From Microbacterium hatanonis (GTDB taxonomy: Bacteria; Actinomycetota; Actinomycetes; Actinomycetales; Microbacteriaceae), in contig NZ_VRSV01000002.1 of NCBI RefSeq assembly GCF_008017415.1, forward strand, positions 744,001 to 808,000: a stretch of DNA of 64,000 nt, given 5' to 3'. The notes beneath the pieces are model-generated. The model did no database searches. It worked only from the letters and a program-made list of their open reading frames with translations, and was not told where the DNA came from. Position numbers and translations under genes: made by a program. Of this stretch, positions 1 to 8,240 are shown in pieces (the first letter of the stretch is position 1; every line of letters starts with the position of its first letter).

Positions 1-141
1 CTCAACGCGCGCGCGATCCGCCGCCCGGAACGACTCGCCGCCGGCGATCCCCCCTCGCGCAAGCGCCTCGACGGAACGCGAACGGCGACGTACCGTGCTC
101 GAACCGCGACGACGCGCGCCGCGGCAGGCAAGGAGCAACCC
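1..141. other. Left edge, no supported gene
   Basis: No gene can be supported here. One forward frame stays open from the edge to a TGA at 143-145, which would overlap the next start as ATGA, but its translation is low-complexity Arg/Ala/Pro text that I do not recognise. It may be the tail of an upstream gene. AAGGAG at 130-135 serves the next gene. Confidence 0.4.
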
Positions 142-603
142 ATGATCGATTCCTCCCGCGGATTCACTCTCGAGCGACTGCTCGACGCGACCCCCGAACA
201 GATCTGGAACGCATGGACGGATGCCGACGACGCCGCGCAGTGGTGGCATCCGAACGGCATGACCACGCCGCGCGAAACGGTGACCATCGACGCGAAGGAG
301 GGCGGACGCTACGCCTACACGATGGTCGATGACGCGTCGGGCGAGACGCACCCGACAGGCGGGCTCTACCGAGAGGTGGTGCCGCAGCGGCGACTCGTCT
401 TCACCTGGGGCGAGCCCGACGCCGATCCCGACGAGACCCCGGTGGTGACGGTCGAGATCGCACCGGCCGGAGATCTGACGCGGCTGACCTTCGACCTGCG
501 CGGCGTCGACGGCATGGCCGGTGATGACAGCTTCTACGACGGATGGGCGAGTGCGCTCGACGAGCTCGTCACGCACCTCGGCCAGTCGGCCGTCCACGGC
601 TGA
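142..603 (+). CDS. SRPBCC (AHSA1-like) domain protein
   Basis: A 153-residue single-domain START/AHSA1-like protein of the family that binds small hydrophobic ligands; the ligand is unknown. The typical opening (FTLERLLDATPEQIWNAWTD), the WW...P stretch after it, the GG.Y.Y strand, a central R-LVFTW strand and a C-terminal helix beginning near GWASALDEL fill the whole length. Start chosen because AAGGAG lies 7 nt upstream. In many actinobacteria such genes follow an ArsR-type regulator, which would lie beyond the left edge. Its stop codon sits inside a hairpin shared with the convergent ABC permease. Cytosolic; function not more specific than family. Confidence 0.85.
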   Translation: MIDSSRGFTLERLLDATPEQIWNAWTDADDAAQWWHPNGMTTPRETVTIDAKEGGRYAYTMVDDASGETHPTGGLYREVVPQRRLVFTWGEPDADPDETPVVTVEIAPAGDLTRLTFDLRGVDGMAGDDSFYDGWASALDELVTHLGQSAVHG

Positions 604-626
604 CCCGTCGCGTCGTCGGGTCAGCC
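598..626. terminator. Bidirectional terminator holding both stop codons
   Basis: A perfect 10-bp inverted repeat (598-607 with 617-626, 9-nt loop) lies between two convergent genes. The TGA of the SRPBCC gene (601-603) is in the left arm and the TGA of the permease (621-623 on the minus strand) is in the right arm. No T-run follows on either side. Confidence 0.7.
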
Positions 627-2243
627 CGCCGAGGCCAGCTCGCGGCGACGCATGAGGACGGCGGATGCCGCGACCGAGGCGACGATCGCGATCGTCAGCC
701 AGATGAGACCGCGCTGGTCGACGCCGGCGTCCGTGGGCACCGGCGTGACGGAGAACGGGGCCAGGTCCACCGCCCAGTCGGGGAGGCCCAGCACCGGTCC
801 GAACAGCCCGAGGACGGCGGCGAGGAGGACGAGCGTCCACCCGACGGCGATCGTGGCGCGCGGGAGCACCGTGAACACCAGCGCGGTCAGTCCGACGAAG
901 ACCCCCGCGGCCACAGCCTGACCGGCTCCCACCACGACGGCGTCGACGATGAGGGCGCCGTCCCCACCCTGCATCCCTACGCCGACCGTCGCGCCGACCA
1001 CCGCCGCGAACACGGTCAGCACGATGGCCGCGAACCCCACGACGACGAAGTCGGCCAGCCATCGCACGCGGCCGGTGGGGAGCGCCCTCACCAGCTCCGC
1101 CGTGCCGTGGGACTCCTCCTGCCGGGCGCGGGCGACGGTCTGCACACCGGCGCACGCGGCGAGGATGCCGATCATCGTGAAGAAGACGACGACCAGGCCG
1201 CGCGCGAGATCCTCCCCGCCGGCGGAGATCTGCGCGAGCACCTGGGCGATGGCAGGGTTCTGCGCGGTGATCGAACTCACCGCCGGGGCGAGTGCCGTCG
1301 CCAGAGCGCCGCTGGCGAATCCGCCGATCATCCACGCCACGGTCGCCGGCCACGACAACCGCGCGACGAGAGCGGTCGTCGATGCGAGGGCGGCTCGCGC
1401 CGCGGGGCGTCCGGGGCGCTCCGCGACGAGGCTCGAGCCCGTGTCGCGCTGGGCGAGGAGGGCGAACGAGACGGCGATCAGTACGGCGGCGAGGAGCATG
1501 CACCACAGCAGCGGAAGCGCCAGGTTCTCATCGAACGCCCGGGTGTTCTCGGCCCAGCCGAACGGCGAGAACCACGTCAGCGGCGAGCTCTGCATCCGCT
1601 GCAGATCGTCGCTCGGGGTGCCGAGCGCATTGCCGAGGCCCGCGGCGAAGAACGTCACCAGCAGCGCGGTCACCGAGACGGAGTTGGCCGCGCGCGAGGT
1701 GCGCAGGAACTGGGCGGCGGCGAGCCCCACCCCGAGGAAGACGAGGGCGATCGACGCGCACGATGCCCCGACCAGCAGCGAGCCGCCCGGTTCCAGACCG
1801 CATCCGACGAGGGCGAGCGTCGTTGCGGCGCCCAGGAGCAGGCTCGCGATCACGCCGTGAACGACCGTCGCGACCGTCGGCAGCACCCGGCCGGCGGGCG
1901 TCGCCTCGGTGAGCTCGGCGAGCCCCGACTCCTCGGCGGCGCGAGTGTGCCTCACCGCGAGGAAGCTCGTCGTGAACGCCGACAGCATCGCGAGGAACGG
2001 GAGGATCAGGAACGTGATGAATGCGCCCTGTCCGGTGCCCGACGGAAGCCCCCGGAAGAGCAGGATCACGGGGTTCGCCAGCGCGGTGGCCACCAGGGAG
2101 GTGCGTTCCTCCGCGGTGTCGAAGTTGGCCGCGACTCCCGCGACCGCCGCCCCCGCGAGCGCCGCCGTGCCGACGACCCACAGCGTCAGTTGAAGGGCAT
2201 CGCGTCTCATCCTCTCGACGAGGAGCACCCCGATCCTGCTCAC
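621..2243 (-). CDS. ABC-2 type exporter permease, two-domain
   Basis: A 540-residue polytopic membrane protein with about twelve hydrophobic segments in two repeated halves, each starting with a transmembrane helix followed by a long loop (for example LQLTLWVVGTAALAGAAVAG near the N-terminus and LSWPATVAWMIGGFASGAL in the second half). This is the layout of actinobacterial exporters often annotated as antibiotic or polyketide ABC exporters. The GTG start at 2243 overlaps the stop of the ATPase gene as GTGA, so the two are translationally coupled and form one transporter. Substrate cannot be read from sequence. Alternative upstream starts would run through the ATPase gene in another frame and were discarded. 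Confidence 0.85.
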   Translation of the reverse strand: MSRIGVLLVERMRRDALQLTLWVVGTAALAGAAVAGVAANFDTAEERTSLVATALANPVILLFRGLPSGTGQGAFITFLILPFLAMLSAFTTSFLAVRHTRAAEESGLAELTEATPAGRVLPTVATVVHGVIASLLLGAATTLALVGCGLEPGGSLLVGASCASIALVFLGVGLAAAQFLRTSRAANSVSVTALLVTFFAAGLGNALGTPSDDLQRMQSSPLTWFSPFGWAENTRAFDENLALPLLWCMLLAAVLIAVSFALLAQRDTGSSLVAERPGRPAARAALASTTALVARLSWPATVAWMIGGFASGALATALAPAVSSITAQNPAIAQVLAQISAGGEDLARGLVVVFFTMIGILAACAGVQTVARARQEESHGTAELVRALPTGRVRWLADFVVVGFAAIVLTVFAAVVGATVGVGMQGGDGALIVDAVVVGAGQAVAAGVFVGLTALVFTVLPRATIAVGWTLVLLAAVLGLFGPVLGLPDWAVDLAPFSVTPVPTDAGVDQRGLIWLTIAIVASVAASAVLMRRRELASAG

Positions 2244-3157
2244 GGCGGACTCGAGCCCGAGGCGTCGTCGCCGTAGTGGCGGAGGAACAGCTCCTCGAGC
2301 GACGCCGGCTCGATCCGGAGCCCCTCCGCGCCGTGCTGCGCCAGCAGGGGGAGCAGCGCCGTCACCGCATCGCTGTCGACGGTGCAGCGCACCCGCCCGC
2401 CCTCGACCCTCGCGTCGTGCACCGACGGCAGCGAGGCGAGGAACGCCGCATCGGCTCCCACGAACGACACCTCCGTGCGGGTGAGGTGGCGCAGCTCCGG
2501 GAGCGTGCCCGACTCGACGACCCTGCCGGCGCGGATGATGCTGACCCGATCGCACAGATGCTCGACCTCGGTGAGCATGTGGCTGGACAGCAGCACCGAT
2601 GACCCTGCCGAGCGCACCCGCCGCAGCTCGCGCTGGAACGCCACCTCCATGAGCGGATCGAGCCCGCTCGTCGGTTCGTCGAGGATGTACAGCGCCGCCG
2701 GCACGGCGAAGGCCGCGATCAGCGCCACTTTCTGCCGGTTCCCCTTCGAGTAGGCTCGCCCCTTCTTGCGCGGATCGAACTGGAACTCCTCGATCAGGCG
2801 CGCTCTCTCGCGGCGGTAGACCGACTCGTGCCGGCTCGCTCCGCGCAGCCGCGTGAGCAGGTCGATGGCTTCGCCGCCGGAGATGTTCGGCCAGATGCTC
2901 ACGTCGCCGGGCACGTACGCCATCCGTCGGTGCAGCCGCACCGCGTCGTTCCAGGGGTGACCTCCCAGCACGGATGCTTCGCCGTCGCTCGCGCGCGCGA
3001 GCCCGAGCAGGATGCGGATCGTGGTGGACTTCCCCGCCCCATTCGGGCCGAGGAAGCCGTGGATCTCACCGGCGGAGACCTCCAGGTCGAGTCCGTCGAG
3101 GGCGCGCGTGCGGCCGTACCGCTTCTGCAGGCCCCGGGTTCGGACGACCGTCGTCAT
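2240..3157 (-). CDS. ABC transporter ATP-binding protein (exporter type)
   Basis: A 305-residue ATPase that energises the downstream permease. Walker A GPNGAGKST is at residues 37-45, the signature is the divergent YSKGNRQKVALI, and Walker B is LYILDEPTSGLDP followed by the H-loop SSHMLTEVEHL. The C-terminal 80 residues form the accessory domain usual for drug/antibiotic exporter ATPases (DrrA/CcmA-like). The ATG start lies 6 nt downstream of the -10 hexamer TACGTT, so the mRNA is probably leaderless. Coupled to the permease by a GTGA overlap. Divergent from prpD. Confidence 0.92.
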   Translation of the reverse strand: MTTVVRTRGLQKRYGRTRALDGLDLEVSAGEIHGFLGPNGAGKSTTIRILLGLARASDGEASVLGGHPWNDAVRLHRRMAYVPGDVSIWPNISGGEAIDLLTRLRGASRHESVYRRERARLIEEFQFDPRKKGRAYSKGNRQKVALIAAFAVPAALYILDEPTSGLDPLMEVAFQRELRRVRSAGSSVLLSSHMLTEVEHLCDRVSIIRAGRVVESGTLPELRHLTRTEVSFVGADAAFLASLPSVHDARVEGGRVRCTVDSDAVTALLPLLAQHGAEGLRIEPASLEELFLRHYGDDASGSSPP

Positions 3158-3163
3158 GAGCAC

Positions 3164-3169
3164 AACGTA
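3164..3169 (-). promoter_or_regulatory. -10 element of ABC exporter operon (leaderless)
   Basis: TACGTT on the minus strand, 6 nt before the ATG of the ATPase gene and with no Shine-Dalgarno sequence, fits a leaderless transcript. Confidence 0.55.
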
Positions 3170-3250
3170 CGCCCGGCGAAAGCGGAAGGGGAGGCCCTCT
3201 CGCCGTAGGGCGGGCAGTATGGGTAGGGAATGCCCCACGAAAGGCCCCCC

Positions 3251-4777
3251 ATGACGATCTCGCATCATCTCCGTGTCCACCGCAGCGACGAGAACCTGCC
3301 CCGCGAAGGCGAGCTGGCGTGGCACCTGGCGGAGGTTGCGACCGACGAGGTGGGCGTCGACGGCGATGTCGTCGACATGATCGTCAACCGGGTCATCGAC
3401 AACGCCGCGGTGGCGGCAGCATCCCTCACCCGGCGCCCGGTGAGCGCTGCGCGACAGCAGGCTCTCGACCACCCGGTCTCGATCAGCGGCCCCGGCGCCA
3501 CGATCTTCGGCTGCGCGCTCGAACGACGCACGAGCCCGGAGTGGGCCGCGTGGGCGAACGGGGTCGCCGTGCGGGAGCTCGACTACCACGACACGTTCCT
3601 CGCGGCCGACTACTCCCACCCGGGCGACAACATCCCGCCGATCCTGGCCGTCGCCCAGCACACCGGTCGCGACGGGGCGGCGCTCGTGCGCGGGCTCGCC
3701 ACGGCCTACGAGATCCAGATCGACCTCGTACGGGCGATCTCGCTGCACAGGCACAAGATCGACCACGTCGCCCACCTCGGCCCCGCGGCTGCGGCGGGGA
3801 TCGGCACGCTGCTCGGCCTCGACACCGAGACCATCCGGCAGGCGATCGGTCAGGCGCTGCACACCACCACCGCCACGCGTCAGTCGCGCAAGGGAGAGAT
3901 CTCGACCTGGAAGGCGTTCGCGCCGGCGTTCGCGGGGAAGCTCGCCGTCGAGGCGGTCGACCGCGCGATGCGCGGCGAGACGTCGCCCGCCCCGATCTAC
4001 GAGGGAGAGGACGGCGTGGTCGCCTGGTTGCTCGACGGCAAGGATGCGTCGTACGACGTTCCGCTGCCGGCCTCCGGCGAGTCCAAGCGCGCGATCCTCG
4101 ACTCGTATACGAAGGAGCACTCCGCCGAGTACCAGGCGCAGGCGTGGATCGACCTCGCCCGCCGTCTCGGCACCGAGCGGCCCGACCTCCGCGACCCGGC
4201 GAACGTCGCCTCGATCGTGCTGCACACGAGCCACCACACGCACTACGTCATCGGCTCGGGCGCGAACGACCCGCAGAAGTACGATCCGACCGCCTCGCGC
4301 GAGACGCTCGACCACTCGATCCCGTACATCTTCGCCGTCGCGCTGCAGGACGGCGCCTGGCATCACGTCGACTCGTACACGCCCGAGCGCGCCGGCCGTC
4401 CCGACACCGTCGAGCTGTGGCGCAAGGTCACCACCGCGGAGGACGCCGAGTGGACGCGTCGCTACCACTCGGAGGATCCGAACGAGAAGGCCTTCGGAGG
4501 CCGCGTGGTGATCACCCTCGCCGACGGCTCGACCGTCGAAGAGGAGATCTCCGTCGCCGACGCGCACCCGCTGGGTGCGCGCCCGTTCGCCCGCGAGGAC
4601 TACGTGCGCAAGTTCCGCCTGCTGGCCGAGCCCGTGCTGCTGCCGGAGGAGATCGAGCGCTTCCTCGATCTCGCCGAGCGTCTGCCCGAGCTCACGGCGG
4701 CGGAGGTGCTGCAGCTGAACATCGTCGCCAAGCACGGTGTGCTCGCCCTCGCGCCCGCCCCCAAGGGGCTGTTCTGA
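3251..4777 (+). CDS. prpD: 2-methylcitrate dehydratase (MmgE/PrpD family)
   Basis: 508 residues, the usual PrpD length. It dehydrates 2-methylcitrate to 2-methyl-cis-aconitate in propionyl-CoA oxidation (methylcitrate cycle), in the cytosol. Family marks include the [20 protein letters not shown] opening, the [21 protein letters not shown] and the [15 protein letters not shown] segment, then [12 protein letters not shown] in the second half. The ATG at 3251 was preferred over one at 3230 because GAAAGG lies 6 nt upstream of it. First gene of prpD-prpB-prpC-thiolase; its TGA overlaps the ATG of prpB. No regulator gene is adjacent. Confidence 0.93.
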   Translation: MTISHHLRVHRSDENLPREGELAWHLAEVATDEVGVDGDVVDMIVNRVIDNAAVAAASLTRRPVSAARQQALDHPVSISGPGATIFGCALERRTSPEWAAWANGVAVRELDYHDTFLAADYSHPGDNIPPILAVAQHTGRDGAALVRGLATAYEIQIDLVRAISLHRHKIDHVAHLGPAAAAGIGTLLGLDTETIRQAIGQALHTTTATRQSRKGEISTWKAFAPAFAGKLAVEAVDRAMRGETSPAPIYEGEDGVVAWLLDGKDASYDVPLPASGESKRAILDSYTKEHSAEYQAQAWIDLARRLGTERPDLRDPANVASIVLHTSHHTHYVIGSGANDPQKYDPTASRETLDHSIPYIFAVALQDGAWHHVDSYTPERAGRPDTVELWRKVTTAEDAEWTRRYHSEDPNEKAFGGRVVITLADGSTVEEEISVADAHPLGARPFAREDYVRKFRLLAEPVLLPEEIERFLDLAERLPELTAAEVLQLNIVAKHGVLALAPAPKGLF

Positions 4778-5676
4778 TGCTGTACGCCCAGACCCCGGCG
4801 CACGAGAAGCGGCGGATGCTGCGCGAACGCCTCGCGTCCGGCGAGCTGCTGCGCTTCCCGGGCGCCTTCAACCCGCTGTCGGCGCGGCTGATCGAGCGGA
4901 AGGGCTTCGACGGGGTCTACGTCTCCGGCGCGGTGCTCGCCGCTGATCTGGGCCTCCCCGACATCGGGCTGACGACCCTCACCGAGGTCGCCGGGCGCGG
5001 TCAGCAGATCGCGCGGATGACCGAGCTCCCCGCGATCATCGACGCCGACACCGGGTTCGGCGAGCCGATGAACGTCGCGCGCACGATCCAGACCCTCGAA
5101 GACGCGGGGCTCGCGGGCGCCCACATCGAGGACCAGGTGAACCCGAAGCGCTGCGGGCACCTCGACGGCAAGAGCGTCGTCGACGGCGACACGGCCGTCA
5201 AGCGGATCCGCGCCGCCGTCGATGCGCGACGCGACCCCGATTTCCTCGTGATGGCCCGCACCGACATCCGTGCGATCGACGGCCTCGACGCGGCGATCGA
5301 CCGGGCCAAGGCGCTCGTCGACGCCGGCGCCGACGCGATCTTCCCCGAGGCGATGCGCGACCTCGGCGAGTTCGAGGCCATGCGCGCGTCGCTCGACGTG
5401 CCGATCCTGGCCAACATGACCGAGTTCGGCAAGAGCGAGCTGTTCTCGACCGAGCAGCTGCGCAGCGCCGGCGTCAACATCGTGATCTGGCCCGTCTCGC
5501 TTCTGCGCCTCGCGATGGGGGCCGCCGACCGGGCGCTCGACACACTCGAGGACGAGGGGCACCTGACCTCGAGACTCGGCGAGATGCAGCATCGCGCCGA
5601 CCTGTACGACCTCATCGACTACGAGGGCTACACCCGCTTCGACACGAACGTGTTCGACTTCCGCGTGGAGCGCTGA
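4777..5676 (+). CDS. prpB: Methylisocitrate lyase
   Basis: 299 residues of the isocitrate lyase/PEP mutase superfamily. It cleaves 2-methylisocitrate to pyruvate and succinate, the last step of the methylcitrate cycle. The family signature KRCGH with the catalytic cysteine is present near residue 128, and metal/substrate acidic residues appear in IIDADTGFGEP and AHIEDQ. The start codon overlaps the prpD stop (TGATG), so translation is coupled. Length and motifs match PrpB rather than isocitrate lyase AceA, which is much longer. Confidence 0.93.
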   Translation: MLYAQTPAHEKRRMLRERLASGELLRFPGAFNPLSARLIERKGFDGVYVSGAVLAADLGLPDIGLTTLTEVAGRGQQIARMTELPAIIDADTGFGEPMNVARTIQTLEDAGLAGAHIEDQVNPKRCGHLDGKSVVDGDTAVKRIRAAVDARRDPDFLVMARTDIRAIDGLDAAIDRAKALVDAGADAIFPEAMRDLGEFEAMRASLDVPILANMTEFGKSELFSTEQLRSAGVNIVIWPVSLLRLAMGAADRALDTLEDEGHLTSRLGEMQHRADLYDLIDYEGYTRFDTNVFDFRVER

Positions 5677-5708
5677 ACCGCAGCATCCGCCGATCTCGAG
5701 GGAGAGAG

Positions 5709-6884
5709 ATGACCGACATCAAGAAGGGCCTCGCCGGCGTGGTGGTGGATTACACCGCGATCAGCAAGGTGAACCCCGACACCAACAGCCTCCTCTACCG
5801 GGGCTACCCCGTGCAGGAGCTCGCCGCGTCCCAGCCCTTCGAGGCTGTCGCCTACCTCCTCTGGCACGGCGAGCTGCCCACCTCCGAGCAGCTGGCCGAG
5901 CTGCGCGCCTCCGAGCGGGAGAACCGGATGCTGCAGCCGGCGGTGAGAGCGGCGATCGACCTGCTGCCGACCACCGCGCACCCGATGGACGTCGTGCGAA
6001 CGGCGGTGAGCGTGATCGGCGCGACCGATCCCCACGCCGACGATGCGAGCCCCGAGGCGGAGCTGGCCGGCAGCATCCGTCTCTTCTCCGCGCTTCCGGC
6101 CGTGATCGCCTACGACCAGCGCCGTCGTCGCGACGACGACCCGATCGAACCGGTCGAGCCGCGCGACGACCTGGACTACGCCGCGAACTTCCTCTGGATG
6201 ACGTTCGAGGAGGAGTCCGAGCCGCTCGTCGTTGACGCGTTCAACGTCTCGCTGATCCTCTACGCCGAGCACTCCTTCAACGCCTCGACGTTCACCGCTC
6301 GCGTCATCACCTCGACCCTCAGCGACCTGTACTCCGCCGTCGTGGGAGCGATAGGGGCGCTGAAGGGACCGCTGCACGGGGGCGCGAACGAGGCCGTCAT
6401 GCACGTCTTCGACGAGATCGGCGACGCGTCGAACGTCGTGCCCTGGCTCGACACCGCGCTCGCCGAGAAGCGGAAGGTCATGGGGTTCGGGCACCGCGTC
6501 TACAAGCGCGGCGACTCCCGGGTCCCGACGATGCGCGCGGCCCTCGTCGAACTCGTCGAGCACTACGACCGGCCGGACGTGCTCGACCTCTACGACGCGC
6601 TCGAGACGGAGTTCGTCGACCGCAAGGGCATCTACCCGAACCTCGACTACCCCTCGGGGCCGGCGTACCACCTGATGGGCTTCGACACCGCGACCTTCAC
6701 ACCGCTGTTCGTCGCCGCGCGGGTCACGGGGTGGACCGCGCACATCCGCGAGCAGCGGGCGTCGAACGCGCTCATCCGCCCCCTGTCGGAGTACAACGGG
6801 CCCGACGAGCGCCATATCGACGGCTACGAGGACTTCGTCGTCGCCGACGACACGGCCGAGCGCCCGGAGGAGGCGGCGGGCTGA
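5709..6884 (+). CDS. prpC: 2-methylcitrate synthase (citrate synthase family)
   Basis: 391 residues of the short type II-like citrate synthase group. It condenses propionyl-CoA with oxaloacetate. Catalytic histidines are seen in GPLHGGANEAV and MGFGHRVYK, and the acid region is in the NLDYPSGPAYHLMGFD block. A GGGAGAG Shine-Dalgarno sequence precedes the ATG. Context with prpD and prpB decides methylcitrate synthase over the housekeeping citrate synthase. Its stop overlaps the start of the thiolase. Confidence 0.93.
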   Translation: MTDIKKGLAGVVVDYTAISKVNPDTNSLLYRGYPVQELAASQPFEAVAYLLWHGELPTSEQLAELRASERENRMLQPAVRAAIDLLPTTAHPMDVVRTAVSVIGATDPHADDASPEAELAGSIRLFSALPAVIAYDQRRRRDDDPIEPVEPRDDLDYAANFLWMTFEEESEPLVVDAFNVSLILYAEHSFNASTFTARVITSTLSDLYSAVVGAIGALKGPLHGGANEAVMHVFDEIGDASNVVPWLDTALAEKRKVMGFGHRVYKRGDSRVPTMRAALVELVEHYDRPDVLDLYDALETEFVDRKGIYPNLDYPSGPAYHLMGFDTATFTPLFVAARVTGWTAHIREQRASNALIRPLSEYNGPDERHIDGYEDFVVADDTAERPEEAAG

Positions 6885-8071
6885 TGGCCGACCGCGAGCG
6901 GGTCGTGCTCGTCGCCGGTGCGCGCACGCCGATCGGGAGCTTCGCCGGGTCGCTGTCGACGGTTGCCGCCCACGAGCTCGGCGCCGTGGCGGTGACCGCC
7001 GCGCTCGAGCGCGCGGGTCTGGCCCCCGCCGACGTCGACGAGGTCGTGATGGGCTGCATCGCCCAGAACGGACCCGACGCCTACAACGCGCGGCGGGTGG
7101 CGCTCGCCGCGGGGCTTCCGACGCGCGTGCCCGCATTCACCGTCAATCGTCTCTGCGGCTCGGGGCTGCAGGCGATCTGGTCGGGCGCCCAGGAGCTGCT
7201 CTGGGGCGGCGTCGACGTCGTCGTCGCGGGCGGCGACGAGAGCATGTCGCGCACGCCCTTCCTCGATTTCGGCGCCCGCGACGGCGCGCGGCTCGGCGAC
7301 CGCAGGCTGCTCGACGGCACCCTCGCGATCCTGACCGATCCGTTCAGCGGCAAGCACATGGGCACCACCGCCGAGAACGTCGCCGAGCGCTACGGCGTCT
7401 CGCGTCGGGAGCAGGACGAATTCGCCGCGGAGAGCCAACGGCGCGCGGCGACGGACGCGGCGCGTTCGGCCTTCGCGGACGAGATCGTGCCCGTGACGAC
7501 CCCCGGCCGCACCGGCGTCGAGGTGGCGGTCGACCAGCATCCGCGCCCCGACACCACCGTGGAGGTGCTCGCGGGCCTGCGCGCCGCGTTCCGCGAGGGC
7601 GGATCGGTCACGGCGGGCAACTCCTCGGGCATCAACGACGGGGCGGCCGCGACCGTGTTGATGCGGGAGTCCGATGCGCGCGAGCGGGGTCTCGACGGGC
7701 TCGTCACGCTCGAAGCGGTGACCACCGCCGGGGTCGACCCCGAGATCATGGGCTACGCCCCGGTGATCGCACTGGAGCGGCTGTGGGCGCAGACCGGGCT
7801 CACGCCGGCCGACGTCGACGTGATCGAGCTCAACGAGGCGTTCGCCGCCCAGGCGGTCGCCGTGATCCGCGATGCGGGCCTCGACCCCGAGAAGACGAAC
7901 CCCTACGGCGGGGCGATCGCGCTGGGCCACCCGGTCGGTGCCACCGGCGCGATCCTGTCGGTGCGGGCGGCGATGGACCTTCGCCGTCGCGACCTCGAGT
8001 ACGCCGTCGTGACGATGTGCATCGGCGGCGGCCAGGCGCTCGCCGCCCTCTTCCGCCGCTGGGACGGCTGA
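6884..8071 (+). CDS. Acetyl-CoA acetyltransferase / 3-ketoacyl-CoA thiolase
   Basis: 395 residues, full-length thiolase. The acyl-accepting cysteine is in NRLCGSGLQAI, the catalytic histidine in GHPVGATGA, and the second cysteine in CIGGGQALAAL. ATG overlaps the prpC stop (TGATG), so this is the fourth cistron of the methylcitrate operon. A role in releasing propionyl-CoA from 3-oxovaleryl-CoA or other odd/branched acyl-CoAs is inferred from that linkage; biosynthetic acetoacetyl-CoA thiolase is the alternative. Confidence 0.9.
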   Translation: MADRERVVLVAGARTPIGSFAGSLSTVAAHELGAVAVTAALERAGLAPADVDEVVMGCIAQNGPDAYNARRVALAAGLPTRVPAFTVNRLCGSGLQAIWSGAQELLWGGVDVVVAGGDESMSRTPFLDFGARDGARLGDRRLLDGTLAILTDPFSGKHMGTTAENVAERYGVSRREQDEFAAESQRRAATDAARSAFADEIVPVTTPGRTGVEVAVDQHPRPDTTVEVLAGLRAAFREGGSVTAGNSSGINDGAAATVLMRESDARERGLDGLVTLEAVTTAGVDPEIMGYAPVIALERLWAQTGLTPADVDVIELNEAFAAQAVAVIRDAGLDPEKTNPYGGAIALGHPVGATGAILSVRAAMDLRRRDLEYAVVTMCIGGGQALAALFRRWDG

Positions 8072-8191
8072 GTCCAGGCGCCGCCCCACCTCGCCGAATC
8101 CACACGATCGAGTCCCGATCAACACTCCTGTGCAGTATCAGGATGTGGAATCGAGCCGGATGGGGTGGATTCGACAAACGGATGCTGCGCG

Positions 8192-8223
8192 AGAGGCCCC
8201 CACCCCGAAGGGTGAGGGCCTCT
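8192..8223. terminator. Hairpin terminator between convergent thiolase and nucleotidase genes
   Basis: Stem of 8 bp, one C-A mismatch, then 5 bp, closed by a CGAA tetraloop at 8206-8209. It lies downstream of both the thiolase (+) and the large nucleotidase (-). The hairpin at 35844-35873 has the same C-A mismatch and CGAA loop. Confidence 0.75.
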
Positions 8224-8240
8224 GCAGTGCCGGGCGGGTG

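Noticed and set aside
3158..4735. Minus-strand extension of the ABC ATPase frame through prpD
   Set aside because: The ATPase fold begins exactly at the ATG at 3157 with a promoter 6 nt upstream. The extension is antisense to the conserved prpD.
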